From: Pseudomonadota bacterium
GTDB taxonomy: Bacteria; Pseudomonadota; Gammaproteobacteria; Acidiferrobacterales; Acidiferrobacteraceae
Direction: 5' to 3'
Assembly (NCBI GenBank): GCA_021797365.1
Contig: JAJZZU010000026.1
Span: 1-14,440, forward strand
DNA length: 14,440 bases
This document shows positions 13,351 to 14,440 of the stretch, one piece after another; position 1 is the first letter of the stretch, and the number at the start of each line of letters is the position of its first letter. The translations under genes and the position numbers were made by a program. Below the pieces are notes generated by a model. The model was not told the DNA's origin and searched no databases. It was given only the letters and a program-made list of their open reading frames with translations.

Positions 13351-13614
13351 TCAATGACCCAGCATCCACGGCCGGCCGCGGGCGGCACCGGCTCGTGGCG
13401 TGGGGGTCTTGTGGGTATGGGATACCGGCTCGTGGCGGCAGCGTTCCTCGCGCGCCAACGGCGCAAGATCGGCGCGCGCAAGGTGCACGCCCGACGGTAT
13501 GCGCGGCGAAGGCTTTGCGCAGCGCGGGCATGGTCTCGGATGCTCGCGCGCGGGCATGGCCGCATACGCCTCGAAGGCCCCGCAGGCCGGACACCGGTAG
13601 TCGTAGAGGGGCAT
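13351..13614 (-). CDS. fmdB: FmdB-type zinc-ribbon protein
   Basis: An 87-aa protein whose N-terminus, MPLYDYRCPACGAFEAY, is the FmdB zinc-ribbon signature. The cysteine pairs are C8/C11 (CPAC) and C29/C32 (CPRC), expected to hold one Zn2+. The tail after about residue 40 is basic and poorly conserved. FmdB was named as a putative regulator of formamidase genes; its biochemical role is not settled. The start ATG 13614 has GAGGA 7 nt upstream, overlapping the fmdA stop region, so the two are translationally linked. It sits between fmdA (10 bp) and the permease (26 bp) in one operon. Confidence 0.9.
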   Translation of the reverse strand: MPLYDYRCPACGAFEAYAAMPAREHPRPCPRCAKPSPRIPSGVHLARADLAPLAREERCRHEPVSHTHKTPTPRAGAARGRPWMLGH

Positions 13615-13624
13615 GCGCGCGTCC

Positions 13625-14440
13625 TCAGGGTTTCGCCAGCGCGCCTGTGTCCGTGACCCGCGGTCGCGGACCCGAGGCCTCGGGCTTGATGTCGAAATCA
13701 AAGATCTCGGTGGGCAACCACAAGGTCGCGCAGGCGTTGGGGATGTCGACGATGCCGCTTATATGGCCCTCCACCGGGGCGGTCCCGAGGATCGCGTAGG
13801 CCTGCTCGCCCGAGTATCCGAAATTCTTCAAGTACTCGATGGCATTGAGACACGCCCGGCGATAGGCCACGTGCGCGTCGAGATAATGCTGGCGGCCACC
13901 CTCGTCGACCGATATGCCCTCGAAGATGAGGTAGTCGCGATAGCGCGGTTCAAGCGGGCTTGGCTTGAAGATCGGATTGCTGACGGCGTACTTCTTCATG
14001 CCGTCTTTGATGAGCCCCACACGCAGGTCGAGATAACCCGCCATCTCGATCGCCCCGCAGAACGTGATCTCGCCGTCGCCCTGCGAGAAATGGATGTCCC
14101 CCATGGACAGTCCCGCGCCCGGTACATAGACCGGGAAGTACACCTTCGATCCCTTGGTGAGGTTCTTGATGTCGCAGTTGCCGCCATGCTCGCGTGGCGG
14201 GATCGTGCGGGCCGCCTCGGCGGCGGCCTTCCTGGCGGCCTCGGGCGCCATGCGCCCCATGAGCGCCGACTGCGCGAGCGGCAGGAGCGCAAGCGGCGGC
14301 ACGCGTTCCGGATCCTGTGCCACGAGCGCGGCCTCGCGCGTATTCCAGGTCTTCAGAAGCTCCGGCGACGGCAGGCAACCGATCAGGCCCGGGTGCATGA
14401 TGCCGGCGAACTCCACGCCCGGGATGTGCCGCGAACGGGT
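13625..14440 (-). CDS. fmdA: Formamidase/acetamidase, C-terminal part (runs off window)
   Basis: Hydrolyses formamide or short-chain amides to ammonia and the carboxylate in the cytoplasm (FmdA/AmdA family). The C-terminal ~271 residues are present; the frame stays open to base 14440 (TRSRHIPGVEFAGIMHPGLIG), and family members are about 400 aa, so roughly a third of the N-terminus lies outside. Diagnostic segments are EHGGNCDIKNLTKGSKV, PVYVPGAGLSMGDIHFSQGDG and TFCGAIEMAGYLDLRVGL, with the late VDIPNACATLWLPTEIFDFDI. Internal GTG/ATG codons near 14416 and 14398 are not the start. It is the upstream visible gene of the fmdA-fmdB-permease operon, so the promoter is outside the window. Formamide is the likely substrate, but acetamide or other small amides are possible. 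Confidence 0.93.
   Translation of the reverse strand, partial: TRSRHIPGVEFAGIMHPGLIGCLPSPELLKTWNTREAALVAQDPERVPPLALLPLAQSALMGRMAPEAARKAAAEAARTIPPREHGGNCDIKNLTKGSKVYFPVYVPGAGLSMGDIHFSQGDGEITFCGAIEMAGYLDLRVGLIKDGMKKYAVSNPIFKPSPLEPRYRDYLIFEGISVDEGGRQHYLDAHVAYRRACLNAIEYLKNFGYSGEQAYAILGTAPVEGHISGIVDIPNACATLWLPTEIFDFDIKPEASGPRPRVTDTGALAKP

Overview
The window is a GC-rich bacterial chromosome segment with short, Shine-Dalgarno-led operons and frequent GTG/TTG starts. The mix of genes (Nramp, manganese catalase, GGDEF, EmrB-type MFS, COG4185 kinase, fmdA/fmdB) suggests a proteobacterium, probably a gammaproteobacterium. No rRNA or other species-level marker is present, so this is inference only.

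Layout. (1) 14-1742, minus strand: manganese catalase followed by a tightly coupled Nramp Mn/Fe transporter whose frame closes just after TM7, probably through a frameshift at the window edge. (2) 2213-3229, plus: a J-domain-like protein. (3) 3267-4892, minus: a membrane diguanylate cyclase with an intact I-site, convergent with the J-domain gene. (4) 5212-6747, plus: an EmrB/DHA2 drug exporter with a good promoter and two inverted repeats in the region shared with the cyclase gene. (5) 6897-7223, minus: a small secreted peptidoglycan-binding protein with its own promoter and intrinsic terminator. (6) 7367-8143: gene-poor, less GC-rich at first, then dense in strong hairpins. (7) 8163-8642, minus: a secreted or lipid-anchored protein ending in sixteen uninterrupted Gly-X-Y triplets, with a perfect 18-bp palindrome and a long inverted repeat upstream. 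(8) 8643-11258: accessory-looking DNA with a diverged ~50-bp direct repeat, a hypothetical gene, a zeta/COG4185-type kinase overlapping a small putative antitoxin, and a 5'-truncated IS21-type istB. (9) 11657-14440, minus: an amide-utilisation operon of fmdA (formamidase, running off the edge), fmdB (zinc ribbon) and an NCS1 permease with an unusual ten-cysteine C-terminal tail.

How the genes work together. The catalase and Nramp gene form a natural peroxide-defence pair, since the transporter can supply Mn to the Mn enzyme. The fmdA-fmdB-permease operon would import a small amide or related nitrogen compound and hydrolyse it to ammonia and a carboxylate. The region between the Gly-X-Y gene and the fmd operon looks like a mobile-element scar carrying a toxin-antitoxin module. 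The most unusual items are the Cys-rich permease tail, the collagen-like repeat protein with its palindromes, and the palindrome that supplies the C-terminus of the zeta-like toxin.
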